64,000 bases of DNA from Sulfurovum sp. (GTDB taxonomy: Bacteria; Campylobacterota; Campylobacteria; Campylobacterales; Sulfurovaceae), in the NCBI GenBank assembly GCA_011391015.1, contig JAABRH010000002.1, positions 1 to 64,000 on the forward strand, given 5' to 3'. The position numbers and the translations under genes are program-made. Position 1 is the first letter of the stretch, and the number at the start of each line of letters is the position of its first letter. Of this stretch, positions 17,256 through 26,836 are shown piece after piece. The notes beneath the pieces were generated by a model that had not been told where the DNA came from, did no database searches, and saw only the letters and a list, made by a program, of their open reading frames with translations.

Positions 17256-18524
17256 TTATTTTTTCAAGACCAAACCATCATTAATCACATACGACTGGGA
17301 CATATTGACAGCATGGTAGATGGTCGTGCCGTACTTTTTACTGTAGTACTGTAAGAGGAGTTTTTGGAGTGTGGGTTCGGTGGAGGGGGTGAACCAGCCA
17401 TTGTTACTGAGGACTATCATGTTTTGTGGTCTGTTGCCATTTGCATCTTTGGTATAGAGTATCTCTGAAGTTGCCTCAAAACAGATGGCATTGCGGTAAC
17501 GCACACCGTCTATGAGGTAGTCAGTCGTGTGAGAGCTTGCTTTGTAGTCCACGGCACCATCATAGAAGACTTTGTTGACCCAGTCACTTAGAAAATCGGG
17601 CAGAGGATTGCTCTCGCCAAAAGGAACGAGCACCACTTTGTTGGCAACGGTGATGGTGTTGTTGGTAAAGATATACGTAGAGTTTCTAGGTGTTTTGCCA
17701 TCCCAGTACAGCCCTCCAGTGACGATGGAGATCTGTTTGGCTTTTTCTTGCAGGGCATCCATGAGCTCTTGTGAATGGTTTAAAAAAACAGGAAATACAG
17801 ACTCAGGCAAGACAACCAGCCTTTTTTTTGTTTCTATGGCAGTATCGATAGCACTCAGGAGTGTTTGAAAGTGTGCTGTCTGCATATTCTCATCCCATTT
17901 GTCGTGGACGGTGGTATGGGTGGTTACCAGTGCAATGTTTTGTTCAAGTGGTGCTATGGCATGCATACGCGGTTCATAGGCAAAAAGCAGTAGTAGGAGG
18001 TAGTAAAAGCGTTGAGTATGGATGCTTAGACTGATACCCAGTAGCACGAGTGCGTATTGCCACTTTTCTATGCCAAGATAACTTTCTATAAACATCAGTT
18101 CGGGTTTGAGCCAGTCAAAAGAGAAGGGATGAAGCATGCTTAAGCCCAAAAGCCATACTGCTTTGTAGTAAACGGCAGGTAAAAAAACTTTAGTTGTGAG
18201 CACTTCGCCAAGCCATGCACCCAGCCAAAAGAGCAGTCCATAGGTAAGCATAATAATGACTAGCTCAATCGGCACAGCCCAAATCATCCCGTAGTGCCAA
18301 AGGCTCAGAACAATCCACCAAAACCACAGCAGTCCAATGCCAGCTCCCGCGATAAACCACACTTTTTTGTCTGCTTGAAGCAGCAGATAGAGCGCGGTGA
18401 GTCCTAAAAGCGTGTTGATAAATGGGTGAGAGAGACCCCAATAGGCAAGGTAGATAAAAGCAGAACCCAAAAGAGAAATGAGCAAGCCTCTTGTTAGTAC
18501 AAAGGTGTTAAAATAATCGCTCAT
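17256..18524 (-). CDS. lnt: Apolipoprotein N-acyltransferase Lnt
   Basis: Lnt adds the third acyl chain to lipoproteins in the inner membrane. The 422-residue protein has several N-terminal membrane segments (to about residue 200) and a C-terminal nitrilase domain with VVLPESVFPVF (catalytic Glu), a TGGLYWDGK region, a central lysine (NKVVLVPFGE) and NAICFE (catalytic Cys). The ATG at 18524 is preferred, because the longer reading from 18563 would overlap the divergent yajC. Several lipoproteins in this window need this enzyme. Confidence 0.9.
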   Translation of the reverse strand: MSDYFNTFVLTRGLLISLLGSAFIYLAYWGLSHPFINTLLGLTALYLLLQADKKVWFIAGAGIGLLWFWWIVLSLWHYGMIWAVPIELVIIMLTYGLLFWLGAWLGEVLTTKVFLPAVYYKAVWLLGLSMLHPFSFDWLKPELMFIESYLGIEKWQYALVLLGISLSIHTQRFYYLLLLLFAYEPRMHAIAPLEQNIALVTTHTTVHDKWDENMQTAHFQTLLSAIDTAIETKKRLVVLPESVFPVFLNHSQELMDALQEKAKQISIVTGGLYWDGKTPRNSTYIFTNNTITVANKVVLVPFGESNPLPDFLSDWVNKVFYDGAVDYKASSHTTDYLIDGVRYRNAICFEATSEILYTKDANGNRPQNMIVLSNNGWFTPSTEPTLQKLLLQYYSKKYGTTIYHAVNMSQSYVINDGLVLKK

Positions 18525-18544
18525 TTTACTTACAAAGGCTTTCC

Positions 18545-18817
18545 ATGGAACAACTCGGCTCATTTTTACCTCTTATTGTTTTATTTGCAATTTTTTATTT
18601 CCTCATCATCAGACCACAGCAGCAGCATCAAAAAGCGCATAAAGCAATGCTTGAAAGTTTGGCAAAAGGTGATACCATCGTCACAACAGGCGGTCTTATA
18701 GCGGTGATTGTGAAGCCTGAAGCAGATTTTATCAAAATCAAATTAAACGAGGATACGATTGTAAAACTGGATAGAGCGTATGTCGCAAAAAAGGTTGAGT
18801 CTGGTGAAGTCGCTTAA
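18545..18817 (+). CDS. yajC: Preprotein translocase subunit YajC
   Basis: The 90-residue protein has one N-terminal membrane segment (LPLIVLFAIFYFLIIRPQQ) followed by the YajC cytoplasmic domain (AKGDTIVTTGGLIAVI). YajC associates with SecDF-YidC. It starts only 20 bp from the divergent lnt and overlaps secD. Confidence 0.93.
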   Translation: MEQLGSFLPLIVLFAIFYFLIIRPQQQHQKAHKAMLESLAKGDTIVTTGGLIAVIVKPEADFIKIKLNEDTIVKLDRAYVAKKVESGEVA

Positions 18818-20384
18818 TTTCAGAATCATACTCTTTATCTTTGCCTTCATCTTCGGGGTTGTTTTTTCTATCCCTTCTTTGACGCAAAGTGAGAGCGGAA
18901 AAAAAATCACTCTGGGGCTTGACCTTCAAGGTGGGTTGCATATGCTTTTGGGTGTCAAAAGTGAGATCGCTATTGAGTCTCGCATCAAATCTATGGCAGC
19001 ATCCGTGAAGTATCTCTTTGACGATGAAGAGATCATCTTTGACGGCTTGCGTGTCCAAGAGGGTGGAAAAGTCACCTTTGAACTGCTTGATAGTGATGAT
19101 ACAGAACGAGCGAAAGCACTACTCAAAAAAGAGCTTGAAGGTATCGTCTTAGAGGAAAATGGTCTTGTATTTACGGTGAGTATGACACCTGAAGAAGTGA
19201 CGCGTACCACACAAAATGCCATCTCTCAGGCTGTAGATACCATTAGAAATAGACTCAATGAGTTTGGACTGGCAGAGCCTATCGTGGCAAAGCAAGGTGA
19301 AGACAAAATTTTGGTTGAGGTACCAGGTATCAAAACACAAGAAGATGAACAGCGTATCCGTGAACTAATCGCGCGCGCGGCACACTTGCAGCTGATGGCA
19401 GTGGATGAAGAACGCATCGCACGTGTCAACACGATGAGTAGTGATGAAGCTAAAAGCTTCGGTGATGTGATACTCAGCGATGTTGCTTCGCCGGAAAAAT
19501 ATCTGCTTCGTTCTATCCCCGTACTTGACGGCTCGATGCTCACCGATGCAAAAGTCGGGTTCGATGAGAACAATCAACCCGTTATCAACTTTACGCTCAA
19601 CGGACAAGGTGCTAAAATCTTTGGCGATTTTACAGCCGTAAGTGTAGGTAAGCGTATGGCGGTTGTACTAGATAACAAGGTCTATTCTGCGCCTAACATC
19701 AACGAGCGCATTGGCGGTGGGCGTGTGCAGATAAGCGGAAGTTTTACCATAGCTGAAGCACATGATCTTGCTATCGCATTGCGTTCTGGTGCGTTGCTGG
19801 CTCCCGTGTATGTGATGGAAAAACGCTCTGTGGGTCCGAGTTTGGGTGCTGACAGTATCAAAGCAAGTTCTATCGCTCTTGCTAGCGGTCTTGGGCTTGT
19901 GGTGTTGTTTATGATATTTTACTATGGTATGGCAGGGATTATTGCCAATGTAGCATTGGTTGTAAACCTCTTTTTGATACTTGCTACCATGTCACTGGTT
20001 GGCGCAACGCTCACGCTTCCGGGTATGGCAGGTATTGTTTTGATTGTCGGTATGGCGGTGGATGCCAACGTGATTATCAATGAGCGTATCCGTGAACTGT
20101 TGCGTGAAGGAAAATCGATAGCCAAGTCGATAGAGGAGGGATATGCTAATGCCTTTACTGCCATCTGGGATGCGAACATAACAACACTGATAGCTGCTAC
20201 GATGCTGTATGTGTACGGTACAGGTGCGATTAAAGGCTTTGCCATTACGATGACTATCGGTATCTTGGCTTCTATGCTGACGGCTATAGTGGGTACACAT
20301 GGCATCTACCAATGGCTCTTACCGCAAATGGATAAGAAGAAAACCTTTTTTTGGTTTGGTATGAGAAATGAAGGGGCACAATAA
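18780..20384 (+). CDS. secD: Protein translocase subunit SecD
   Basis: SecD with SecF uses the proton gradient to pull exported proteins across the membrane. The 534-residue protein shows the ITLGLDLQGGLHMLLGV motif, the P1 periplasmic domain, and the RND-type membrane region with GMAVDANVIINERIRE. The start is uncertain: the ATG at 18780 overlaps yajC by 38 bp, while a GTG at 18804 has an AAGG at a suitable distance. secF follows with a 1-bp stop/start overlap. Confidence 0.95.
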   Translation: MSQKRLSLVKSLNFRIILFIFAFIFGVVFSIPSLTQSESGKKITLGLDLQGGLHMLLGVKSEIAIESRIKSMAASVKYLFDDEEIIFDGLRVQEGGKVTFELLDSDDTERAKALLKKELEGIVLEENGLVFTVSMTPEEVTRTTQNAISQAVDTIRNRLNEFGLAEPIVAKQGEDKILVEVPGIKTQEDEQRIRELIARAAHLQLMAVDEERIARVNTMSSDEAKSFGDVILSDVASPEKYLLRSIPVLDGSMLTDAKVGFDENNQPVINFTLNGQGAKIFGDFTAVSVGKRMAVVLDNKVYSAPNINERIGGGRVQISGSFTIAEAHDLAIALRSGALLAPVYVMEKRSVGPSLGADSIKASSIALASGLGLVVLFMIFYYGMAGIIANVALVVNLFLILATMSLVGATLTLPGMAGIVLIVGMAVDANVIINERIRELLREGKSIAKSIEEGYANAFTAIWDANITTLIAATMLYVYGTGAIKGFAITMTIGILASMLTAIVGTHGIYQWLLPQMDKKKTFFWFGMRNEGAQ

Positions 20385-21355
20385 TGGAACTGTTTAAATA
20401 TACAAAACCTATGTCACTGATGAGCAAAAGCAAGCGTTTTGGCTTGCTTTCATTGACTGTGTTTACACTTGCTTTGGTTGTGCTTTTCACAAAAGGGCTG
20501 AACTACGGTATAGACTTTGCAGGCGGTACACTTATACAGGTCAAGTATGATACCAAAGCACCGATCAATGAAGTAAGAGAAGCACTCAAAGCAAACAAAG
20601 AGTACGAGAGTGCATCGGTTACGTTTTTTGGCAGCGACGAAGAGATAGTCATCCGCACTAAAGTTAGTTCTGGGGCGCTCGGTGTAGATATAGGCGACAC
20701 AGTACGCGGTTTGCTCAAAGATACGGGCAATTTTGAAGTAAGACGTGTTGATATGGTGGGTGCAGCTGTAGGCTCTGAGCTTCGTGAACAGGGAGTGCTT
20801 GCGATGGTGCTTTCTCTTCTTGGTATTCTTATCTATGTCTCTGTGAGATTTGAGTGGCGTTTTGCTTTGGCTTCTATCTTGGCACTGATTCATGATGCTA
20901 CGATTACCTTGGGGCTGATTGCTTTTTTTGAGTTTGAAGTCAATCTTGATATCCTAGCGGCAATCCTTACATTGCTGGGCTACTCCATTAACGATACCAT
21001 CATTGTCTTTGACCGTATCCGTGAAGGGATCAATACCATCAAAGATTCAAAATTGGAAACGATTATTGATGAGTCTGTAACACGTACTTTGTCACGAACG
21101 ACTTTGACTTCGATGACCACGTTCCTGGTGATATTGACTCTTTATCTCTTTGGCGGTGAGATTATCCACGGGTTTAGTTTTACCTTGCTAGTAGGTGTCA
21201 TTATCGGGACGTACTCTTCCATCTTTGTTGCTTCACCTATCTTGATGTGGCTTGGGTTTTCTGCATCCAATTACAGAGAAAAAGAAGCTACCAAACTCAA
21301 AAGAGAGAAAGAGAAAGAAAAAATGCGTGCCATGTATGAGAGTGGTACGTTATAA
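20384..21355 (+). CDS. secF: Protein translocase subunit SecF
   Basis: The 323-residue protein has the SecF signature YGIDFAGGTLIQVKYD, six membrane segments and the LGYSINDTIIVFDRIRE motif. It partners SecD. TAATG coupling joins it to secD. A promoter for the next gene overlaps its stop codon. Confidence 0.96.
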   Translation: MELFKYTKPMSLMSKSKRFGLLSLTVFTLALVVLFTKGLNYGIDFAGGTLIQVKYDTKAPINEVREALKANKEYESASVTFFGSDEEIVIRTKVSSGALGVDIGDTVRGLLKDTGNFEVRRVDMVGAAVGSELREQGVLAMVLSLLGILIYVSVRFEWRFALASILALIHDATITLGLIAFFEFEVNLDILAAILTLLGYSINDTIIVFDRIREGINTIKDSKLETIIDESVTRTLSRTTLTSMTTFLVILTLYLFGGEIIHGFSFTLLVGVIIGTYSSIFVASPILMWLGFSASNYREKEATKLKREKEKEKMRAMYESGTL

Positions 21356-21356
21356 T
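21351..21356 (+). promoter_or_regulatory. -10 box TATAAT overlapping the secF stop
   Basis: TATAAT contains the secF TAA stop and lies 41 bp before the next ATG, which has a perfect AAGGAG site. The downstream small membrane protein is probably transcribed from here. Confidence 0.5.
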
Positions 21357-21397
21357 CTCAAGCATGTTTATAGGACTTAAATTTTAAGGAGTTTTTG

Positions 21398-21736
21398 ATG
21401 AATTGGGGCAAAGTTTTTTATATGTTTTTCACATTGATGTCTCTCACGACATCTGCGGCATTTTTGTATGAGCATTCTATTGTTGCATTGTTTATTGCAG
21501 GTTCGGTGAATGTCATCTCCACCTTGTTGAAAATTGGTGTGCGAAATCTGCTTTCAGCAGAGCTTTTGGCAGGCTCTTTGGTGGCAGACCTGCATCTTTT
21601 GCCTGCATTTTTTGCATTTCAGTTTTACGGTAATGATCTCTTGGCGACAGGGTTGGTGATAGGTGCCGTGATTGCAAATTTATATACCATTGTCATCTCG
21701 ATGATAGAAAGTGCCAAAGAAAAGGCGGATTTTTAA
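21398..21736 (+). CDS. Small multi-pass membrane protein (DUF6394-like)
   Basis: The 112-residue protein has three to four predicted membrane segments and a charged end (SAKEKADF). It resembles the small membrane proteins grouped as DUF6394 that occur in Campylobacterota; no function is known. The ATG at 21398 has an AAGGAG site 7 nt upstream. It stands alone between secF and ovoA with its own -10 box. Confidence 0.65.
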   Translation: MNWGKVFYMFFTLMSLTTSAAFLYEHSIVALFIAGSVNVISTLLKIGVRNLLSAELLAGSLVADLHLLPAFFAFQFYGNDLLATGLVIGAVIANLYTIVISMIESAKEKADF

Positions 21737-21782
21737 GTCTGCTTGGGTATGGTGCATCACATCATAGTGTAAAGGAATGATC

Positions 21783-23897
21783 ATGGTGCAAATGCCCACA
21801 CTTCACGGCAGCAATACCCAAGAAAAACGCAAAGAAATCCAAACCTATTTTCAACTCTGTTATCAGCGTTATGAATCGCTCTTTAGGCTTATAGCAGATC
21901 AAAATGCCTACTATCAAAAAGCAGATCCGCTTCGTCACCCGCTTATCTTTTATTACGGGCATACCGCTACTTTTTTCATCAACAAACTCAAACTGGCTAA
22001 GATCATTGACAGACGCATTGATGCTGAGTTGGAATCCTTGTTTGCTGTGGGTGTTGATGAGATGAGTTGGGATGATTTGAATGAAACGCATTATGAGTGG
22101 CCTAGCTTTGAAAGAGTACAGACGTACCGAGATGAGGTGTTTGCCTTGGTGCAAGAAGTGATGGAGTCACTGCCTCTTACGCTTCCTATTACCCAAGAGT
22201 CTCCATGGTGGGTGATATTGATGGGCATCGAACATGAAAATATCCATCTGGAAACTTCTTCAGTGCTCATGCGTCAGCTGCCTTTAGAGTGTGTACGAGA
22301 AGATGCTGCATGGCGAGTGTGTGGCAATGACACGGATGTGCCACAGAATACATGGGTTGAAGTTTCTAAAGGAAGTGTGCTCTTGGGTAAAACCAAAGAG
22401 GCAAAACTCTTTGGCTGGGACAACGAATATGGTAGGCATGAGGCACACATACCGTCATTTAAAGCAGCAAAATACCTCACTTCCAATTCAGAATTTTTGG
22501 CGTTTGTTCAGGAGGGAGGCTATGAAACGGATACCTACTGGTGTGAAGAGGGCAGAGCATGGAGGGACTATACAGGCGCAGAACATCCGATGTTTTGGCG
22601 AAAGTCTGCACAGGGATATACTTTACGAACCCTAAGTAAAGAGATAGTCTTGCCTTTAAGCTGGCCGGTTGAGGTCAATCACCTTGAAGCCAGTGCATTT
22701 TGCAAGTGGAAGAGCCAAAAAGAAGGGGTACGGGTAGTCTTACCCACAGAAGATGAATATGTCAGGCTTCGTGATGTAAGTGGCGTACCTGCTTATCTGG
22801 AGTGGACGGGTGCAGGCGAAAGTATTGCTGCTATCAATTTGGAGGGTTTTGCCTCAAGTGTTCCTGTTGATACCCATAAACACGGTGACTTTTATGACAT
22901 CATAGGCAACGTGTGGCAACACTCGCGTACCCATATGTACCCTTTTGACGGCTTTAAGGTGCATCCGATTTATGATGATTTTACCGTACCCACTTTTGAT
23001 GCCAAACACAACCTCATAAACGGCGGTTCATGGATCAGCTGCGGCAATCTTGCCACACAAAAAAGCCGTTACGGTTTTAGAAGACATTTTTACCAACATG
23101 CAGGATTTAGAATGATAGAAAGCAATTATGACGAGAAGATAGCGACCAATATTTATAATACCGACACAAGTATCACACAGTATTGCCATTTTGGCTGGGG
23201 CGAGAATGTTTTGGGTGTAGAAAATTACCCGGCAACCTGTGCCCGTACAGCGTTGGCTTATATGAAAGAGAAGCCCAGAAGAAAAGCCTTGGATATCGGT
23301 TGTGCTATAGGACGCAGCAGTTTTGAGTTGGCACGCGGTTTTGATGAAGTCATAGGCGTAGATTTTTCTGCACGCTTCATCCAAGAGGCGCAGGTGCTTA
23401 AAGACGAAGGCATCTTGCGGTATAGCATAAAAACCGAAGGAGATTTAGAACAGTTTCATGAGGTCAATCTTGAGACTTTTGATCTTAGTCAAACACGACA
23501 GAAAGTCACCTTTTGGCAAGCAGATGCGTGTAATCTAAAACCAATGTACATAGGATTTGATCTGATCTTTGGCGGCAATCTCATAGACAGACTCTATGAC
23601 CCGCAAAAATTTTTAGAAGATGTTGCACACCGTTTAACAGAAGATGGCTTACTCATTTTAACTTCGCCTTATACATGGCAGGAAGAGTCCACCCCGAAAG
23701 AAAAATGGATAGGTGGATATAAAAGAGACGGTGAATCTGTCACGACACTTCAGGGCTTGGAAGAGATACTGGGGAGAGATTTTGTACTGCTTGACACTCA
23801 GGATATTCCTTTTGTGATACAGGAAACGGCTAGAAAACACCAACACACGATCGCGCAGATGAGCGTTTGGCAAAAGAGAGTCGATGCAACCCTTTGA
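21783..23897 (+). CDS. ovoA: 5-histidylcysteine sulfoxide synthase / ovothiol synthase OvoA
   Basis: OvoA joins cysteine to histidine with O2 and non-heme iron, then methylates the mercaptohistidine product. The 704-residue protein has an N-terminal DinB-like domain with H60 and the HxxxHxE motif (H151, H155, E157) for iron, a formylglycine-generating-type middle domain (WTGAGES, NVWQHSRT, GGSW near residues 340-430), and a C-terminal SAM methyltransferase domain (ALDIGCAIGRSSFELARG). This three-domain layout is diagnostic for OvoA. The ATG at 21783 is at the right distance from AAAGG; an ATG at 21777 is too close. The next gene overlaps and probably encodes the partner lyase. Confidence 0.95.
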   Translation: MVQMPTLHGSNTQEKRKEIQTYFQLCYQRYESLFRLIADQNAYYQKADPLRHPLIFYYGHTATFFINKLKLAKIIDRRIDAELESLFAVGVDEMSWDDLNETHYEWPSFERVQTYRDEVFALVQEVMESLPLTLPITQESPWWVILMGIEHENIHLETSSVLMRQLPLECVREDAAWRVCGNDTDVPQNTWVEVSKGSVLLGKTKEAKLFGWDNEYGRHEAHIPSFKAAKYLTSNSEFLAFVQEGGYETDTYWCEEGRAWRDYTGAEHPMFWRKSAQGYTLRTLSKEIVLPLSWPVEVNHLEASAFCKWKSQKEGVRVVLPTEDEYVRLRDVSGVPAYLEWTGAGESIAAINLEGFASSVPVDTHKHGDFYDIIGNVWQHSRTHMYPFDGFKVHPIYDDFTVPTFDAKHNLINGGSWISCGNLATQKSRYGFRRHFYQHAGFRMIESNYDEKIATNIYNTDTSITQYCHFGWGENVLGVENYPATCARTALAYMKEKPRRKALDIGCAIGRSSFELARGFDEVIGVDFSARFIQEAQVLKDEGILRYSIKTEGDLEQFHEVNLETFDLSQTRQKVTFWQADACNLKPMYIGFDLIFGGNLIDRLYDPQKFLEDVAHRLTEDGLLILTSPYTWQEESTPKEKWIGGYKRDGESVTTLQGLEEILGRDFVLLDTQDIPFVIQETARKHQHTIAQMSVWQKRVDATL

Positions 23898-25044
23898 AGC
23901 TATAGACCGCGACGGTACATACACTGTTAAGTATGACGGGGCCAAACAGAAGTTCGGTACAGACGATCTGCTTCCTTTGTGGGTAGCCGATATGGATCTG
24001 GCTTCCCCGTTTTGTGTGCAGGAAGCACTGCAAAAACGAGCCTTGCACCCTATTTACGGTTATACTGTCTATCCGCCGCGTTATTATGAAAGCATTATGG
24101 CATGGATGCAAAAACGTCATGGCTTTAAGGTACAAAAAGAGTGGATAGTGCCCTGTTATGGGGTTGTGCCTTCACTGGGTTTTGCTATTTCTGCTTACAG
24201 TAAAGAAGGAGATAGCATCCTCATCCAAACCCCTCTGTATCCACCTTTTGCTTCAAGTATCAAACACAAAAGAAGAGTGATATTGGATAATACACTGGTG
24301 TATGAAAACGGACAGTATGCAATCGATTTTGATGATTTTGAAGCCAAAGCATCTAAAGCCACACTGTTTTTGCTCTGCTCACCTCATAACCCCACAGGCA
24401 GAGCGTGGCGCAAAGAAGAGTTGGAGCGGATGATAGCCATTTGTACCAGCTATGATGTGCCTATCATAGCTGACGAGATTCATGCCGATATCGTTTATGA
24501 GAGAGTGCACCAACCTTTGGGTACGTTTGAGCAAATAGCCAAGCGGTGTATTGTCCTCAATGCCCCATCAAAAACATTCAATATCGCCGGGCTTAATACC
24601 TCTTATGCTATTATTCCTGATTCAAAATTGCGTCATGCCTATGAAGTGGAGCAGGCTAAATCAGGCATCAGTAACGGCAATCCTTTTGGTATAGAAGCAC
24701 TCATGGCTGCGTATGAAAAGGGTGAAGTCTGGCTTGAAGAACTCAAGAAGTATTTGAAGGAAAACAGAGCCTATGTGGCAACATTTCTTGCGCAACACAA
24801 GATCCCTATCGTGCCTGTACCTACAGAAGCTACCTATCTGATGTGGCTGGATTGTAAAGGATTGGGACTGGAACATCAAGAATTGGTGGACTTTTTTGTA
24901 AAAAAGGCAAAAGTAGGACTCAATGACGGAGAGAGTTTTGGAAAGGCAGGGAAAGGGTTTATGCGTTTAAACCTAGGCACCTCCCGCAAGGTATTGCAAG
25001 AGGCGATGTACAGAATATTTAACGCGTATAAGGATAGAGAGTGA
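23884..25044 (+). CDS. ovoB: MalY/PatB-family C-S lyase, probable OvoB
   Basis: This is a 386-residue PLP-dependent fold-type I enzyme of the MalY/PatB group: LLPLWVADMDLASPF, YPPFASSI, SPHNPTGRAW, IADEIHADIVY and the lysine motif NAPSKTFNIAGLN. The group includes cystathionine beta-lyases and the sulfoxide lyase of ovothiol synthesis. Because it overlaps ovoA by 14 bp, cleavage of the OvoA product (5-histidylcysteine sulfoxide) is the most likely job. The symbol rests on context; the sequence alone only shows a C-S lyase. Confidence 0.8.
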   Translation: MQPFEAIDRDGTYTVKYDGAKQKFGTDDLLPLWVADMDLASPFCVQEALQKRALHPIYGYTVYPPRYYESIMAWMQKRHGFKVQKEWIVPCYGVVPSLGFAISAYSKEGDSILIQTPLYPPFASSIKHKRRVILDNTLVYENGQYAIDFDDFEAKASKATLFLLCSPHNPTGRAWRKEELERMIAICTSYDVPIIADEIHADIVYERVHQPLGTFEQIAKRCIVLNAPSKTFNIAGLNTSYAIIPDSKLRHAYEVEQAKSGISNGNPFGIEALMAAYEKGEVWLEELKKYLKENRAYVATFLAQHKIPIVPVPTEATYLMWLDCKGLGLEHQELVDFFVKKAKVGLNDGESFGKAGKGFMRLNLGTSRKVLQEAMYRIFNAYKDRE

Positions 25045-26774
25045 GAGGGATTGTTGTACTATATGTGGTGTTGTCAGCTTGGCTGTTGGCGATGCCTGCA
25101 GGCATTGAAGCCCAGCTTAGAAAATCAGGACTTAACAATAAAGATGTGAGTATTTACATCAAAGAAACAGGTAGCAACGGTAACATCGTAGCCACCCATC
25201 GTGAGAGCCAGTCACGCATACCTGCTTCAGTTATCAAGGTGATGACGACGTATGCATCGGTGTTGAAATTGGGTTTTGACTATCGGTTTCCTACACAGTT
25301 TTACAGAAGCGGAGCTCTGCGAAACGGTGTACTTGAGGGTGATTTGGTCATCAAAGGGTTTGGTGATCCTACTCTTAGGGATCATGATTTAGGCAGTATA
25401 GTCAAGCGCATTAAAGAGCAGGGTATTCGAAAAATAAAGGGCAATATCGTCATCGACAGAAGCTACTTTGATGTGGGAAGCAAAGACAACTCAGGCTTTG
25501 ATAAAAATACCTATAGCCCCTACAACGCGATGCCCGATGGTATGATGTTCAATGAACGAATCAGTACGGTCTGTGTAACGCCTAGAAAAAATCAGGTTAG
25601 CCAAAAAACAATCGATGGAAGCTATAAAGTCATCAATCGGCTCAAGCCTGTCAATCAGCCTTGTTCGGGAAGATACGCATGGCCGGCAGTGAAAGTTGAC
25701 AAAAGTACCAATACACCGGTCGTTTCATTCTATGGGCCTATCTCAAACCGCTGTGGTACGAGCAATATCTGTCAGGTGATCACTAAGCCGTATCTCTCTT
25801 TTTACTATGCGCTTAAAGAGAGGCTGCAAAAAAATGGGGTACAGGTCAATGGCAAGATGCGTTTGCGCACTGTTCCTCAAAATGCGACCATGCTTTTTAC
25901 ACACTACTCAGACCCTTTGGAATCCATCATCTCAACCACGGCTAAAAAGAGTAACAATCTATACGCAAGACATTTAATGCTCTATCTGGGGGCACAAATG
26001 TACGGTGCACCTGCAAGACTCAATAAAGGCAGAAATGCTGTAGTGGAGATTTTGAAGAAAAGTGGCGCGATTGAGGGAAATATCAAGATAGATAACGGAA
26101 GCGGACTCTCACGTATTGCACGCATTACAGCCAAAGAGCTTGGAGATATGTTGGATGATGCCCATACACGTTACGGCAAACGCTGGATGAAAACACTTTC
26201 CATAGCAGGCGTGGACGGTACGATAAAAAGACGTTTTGCAGGCAGCATTGTACGGGGCAAAGCGTGGATGAAAACAGGTACGGTGAATGGGGTAAAAAAT
26301 ATCGCAGGCTATGTGCAGAGCAGGTCGGGTCAGCTTTATACGGTCGTCATACTGGTGGAGACACGAAACGGTACATGGCGGGGTGCACAGCTTCAAAATG
26401 ACATCATCAAATGGCTGGCTGGCTACAGTGGCGGTAGATTGGGAACTAAACCAAAAGCAGGTCAAAAAAGGGTTCAAAAAGCTGTCGATGCACCTTTAGC
26501 TGAAACACAGACCAATGCATCCTCTCCAGCAGCTCAAGAAGTCTCAAGCCAGCATGAGACCCGTTATTTTGTGCAGGCAGGCTCTTTTGAGAAAGTTCCC
26601 CAGAAGGAGTATCTGATGCGTATTGAGCGTTTGGGACTGAGTTATAAAGTATTGCAGCATGCCGGCAAATATAAAGTGTTGGTAGGTCCTTATGCCGCTG
26701 AGAGTCCGGCAAGAAGCGCTTTGCAGAAAATACGTCAGCACGTCAGTAAACAAGCTTTTATCCTCAAGTTTTAA
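25041..26774 (+). CDS. dacB: PBP4-type D-Ala-D-Ala carboxypeptidase with C-terminal SPOR domain
   Basis: The 577-residue exported protein has a signal peptide (to about residue 24), the serine motif SVIK near residue 57, a KSNN motif near residue 310 and a KTG motif near residue 410, as in peptidase family S13 (DacB). It trims peptidoglycan stem peptides. After a linker rich in A, S, T and Q, a SPOR domain (YFVQAGSFEK...YKVLVGPY, last 75 residues) would bind glycans lacking stem peptides at division sites. This fusion is less common. A GTG start overlaps the previous stop (GTGA). There is a second SPOR protein at 57338-58270. Confidence 0.87.
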   Translation: MRGIVVLYVVLSAWLLAMPAGIEAQLRKSGLNNKDVSIYIKETGSNGNIVATHRESQSRIPASVIKVMTTYASVLKLGFDYRFPTQFYRSGALRNGVLEGDLVIKGFGDPTLRDHDLGSIVKRIKEQGIRKIKGNIVIDRSYFDVGSKDNSGFDKNTYSPYNAMPDGMMFNERISTVCVTPRKNQVSQKTIDGSYKVINRLKPVNQPCSGRYAWPAVKVDKSTNTPVVSFYGPISNRCGTSNICQVITKPYLSFYYALKERLQKNGVQVNGKMRLRTVPQNATMLFTHYSDPLESIISTTAKKSNNLYARHLMLYLGAQMYGAPARLNKGRNAVVEILKKSGAIEGNIKIDNGSGLSRIARITAKELGDMLDDAHTRYGKRWMKTLSIAGVDGTIKRRFAGSIVRGKAWMKTGTVNGVKNIAGYVQSRSGQLYTVVILVETRNGTWRGAQLQNDIIKWLAGYSGGRLGTKPKAGQKRVQKAVDAPLAETQTNASSPAAQEVSSQHETRYFVQAGSFEKVPQKEYLMRIERLGLSYKVLQHAGKYKVLVGPYAAESPARSALQKIRQHVSKQAFILKF

Positions 26775-26807
26775 GCGCGAGTTTGAAAGCTTTAACGCCA
26801 AGTTGGC

Positions 26808-26813
26808 TATAAT
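26808..26813 (+). promoter_or_regulatory. -10 box TATAAT upstream of dapC
   Basis: The GGCTATAAT context is the same as at the CHAD, deacetylase and ruvX genes. It lies 24 bp before the ATG at 26837 and would drive the long dapC-murC-mutS2 run. Confidence 0.6.
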
Positions 26814-26836
26814 CAGTTTAAAAAATCAGGGTTGTT

